Source: Scomber scombrus (Eukaryota > Chordata > Actinopteri > Scombriformes > Scombridae). From it: DNA of 64,000 nt. Under the pieces are notes generated by a model. The model saw nothing but the letters and a program-made list of their open reading frames with translations, had not been told where the DNA came from and made no database searches. The position numbers were made by a program, and so were the translations under genes. How positions within the stretch are numbered: the first letter of the stretch is position 1; each line of letters opens with the position of its first letter. The stretch covers positions 11,758,327-11,822,326 of the forward strand of contig NC_084976.1 of assembly GCF_963691925.1 (NCBI RefSeq), read 5' to 3'. Positions 63,668 to 64,000 of the stretch are shown here, in pieces.

Positions 63668-64000
63668 TAGTTAGTTGATCGCATTTTTTTTGCTGTACTC
63701 TACTCCTCATCATTTATTCTCTGAGCGAATGGAGCTTGTCAACAAAACCTTTTTCAATGAAAGGCATCTCTGAAGCGTTCAAAACACACTGTGTTGCATC
63801 ACATCCTATTCAGTCGTGTTTCTTACAGCAAAAAAACAAACAAACAAAAAACATTCAGCACTCCTTCCATCTATCTGCATCATATTTGTGATTTTGGAGT
63901 GAAAACAAAGCAAAAACTCAATATCTTAAGGCACAGTATGTGTATCTCACGTTAAGTCGCTTTTAGCATGGTGCTGATCTTGAATAGATGTGTTGTTTAC
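63668..64000. other. Unique AT-rich sequence, no gene seen
   Basis: A short (AAAC)n patch lies near 63832-63850. Nothing else is recognised. Confidence 0.5.

Overview
This window looks like nuclear DNA of a ray-finned (teleost, probably percomorph) fish, and I find no protein-coding gene in it that I can support. The case for a fish rests on an AT-rich vertebrate-type background, very long dinucleotide microsatellites (one uninterrupted CA run of 122 bp), tetra- and pentanucleotide arrays, and several interspersed repeats of types I associate with teleost genomes. There are no bacterial features: no tightly packed ORFs, ribosome binding sites, rRNA, tRNA or CRISPR. Open frames longer than about 100 codons are nearly all readings of simple repeats.

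Layout. Positions 1-11,350 are unique sequence broken by a C22 run, a G-rich quadruplex candidate (3929-3962), a 150-bp GAGAA array (5784-5937), a LINE-like 3' tail (about 7250-7342), two long CA arrays, a perfect 53-bp tandem duplication (9894-10001) and a TCTA array. From 11,357 to 13,755 lies the clearest mobile DNA: an outer element with imperfect terminal inverted repeats, interrupted by a second element (about 11,908-13,345) that carries an ATT microsatellite and degenerate internal subrepeats. A GC-rich block with an exon-like GTGAGT donor follows (13,760-14,168). Positions 14,200-24,240 hold many CA, GT and CT arrays and one isolated candidate 26-nt microexon (22,355-22,380) with near-ideal splice signals. 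Two diverged copies of one interspersed repeat lie 15.7 kb apart in the same orientation (28,342-29,037 and 44,014-44,540).

The remainder, above all 34-59 kb, is mostly non-repetitive sequence of even composition, with scattered TAATTA, TGACAG and ATGCAAAT words. It has the look of a gene desert or a very large intron near a developmental or neural gene, with several blocks that read like conserved non-coding elements. That is inference from one sequence only; a cross-species alignment would decide it. No neighbouring gene can be named, so no pathway or operon-like relation can be drawn.
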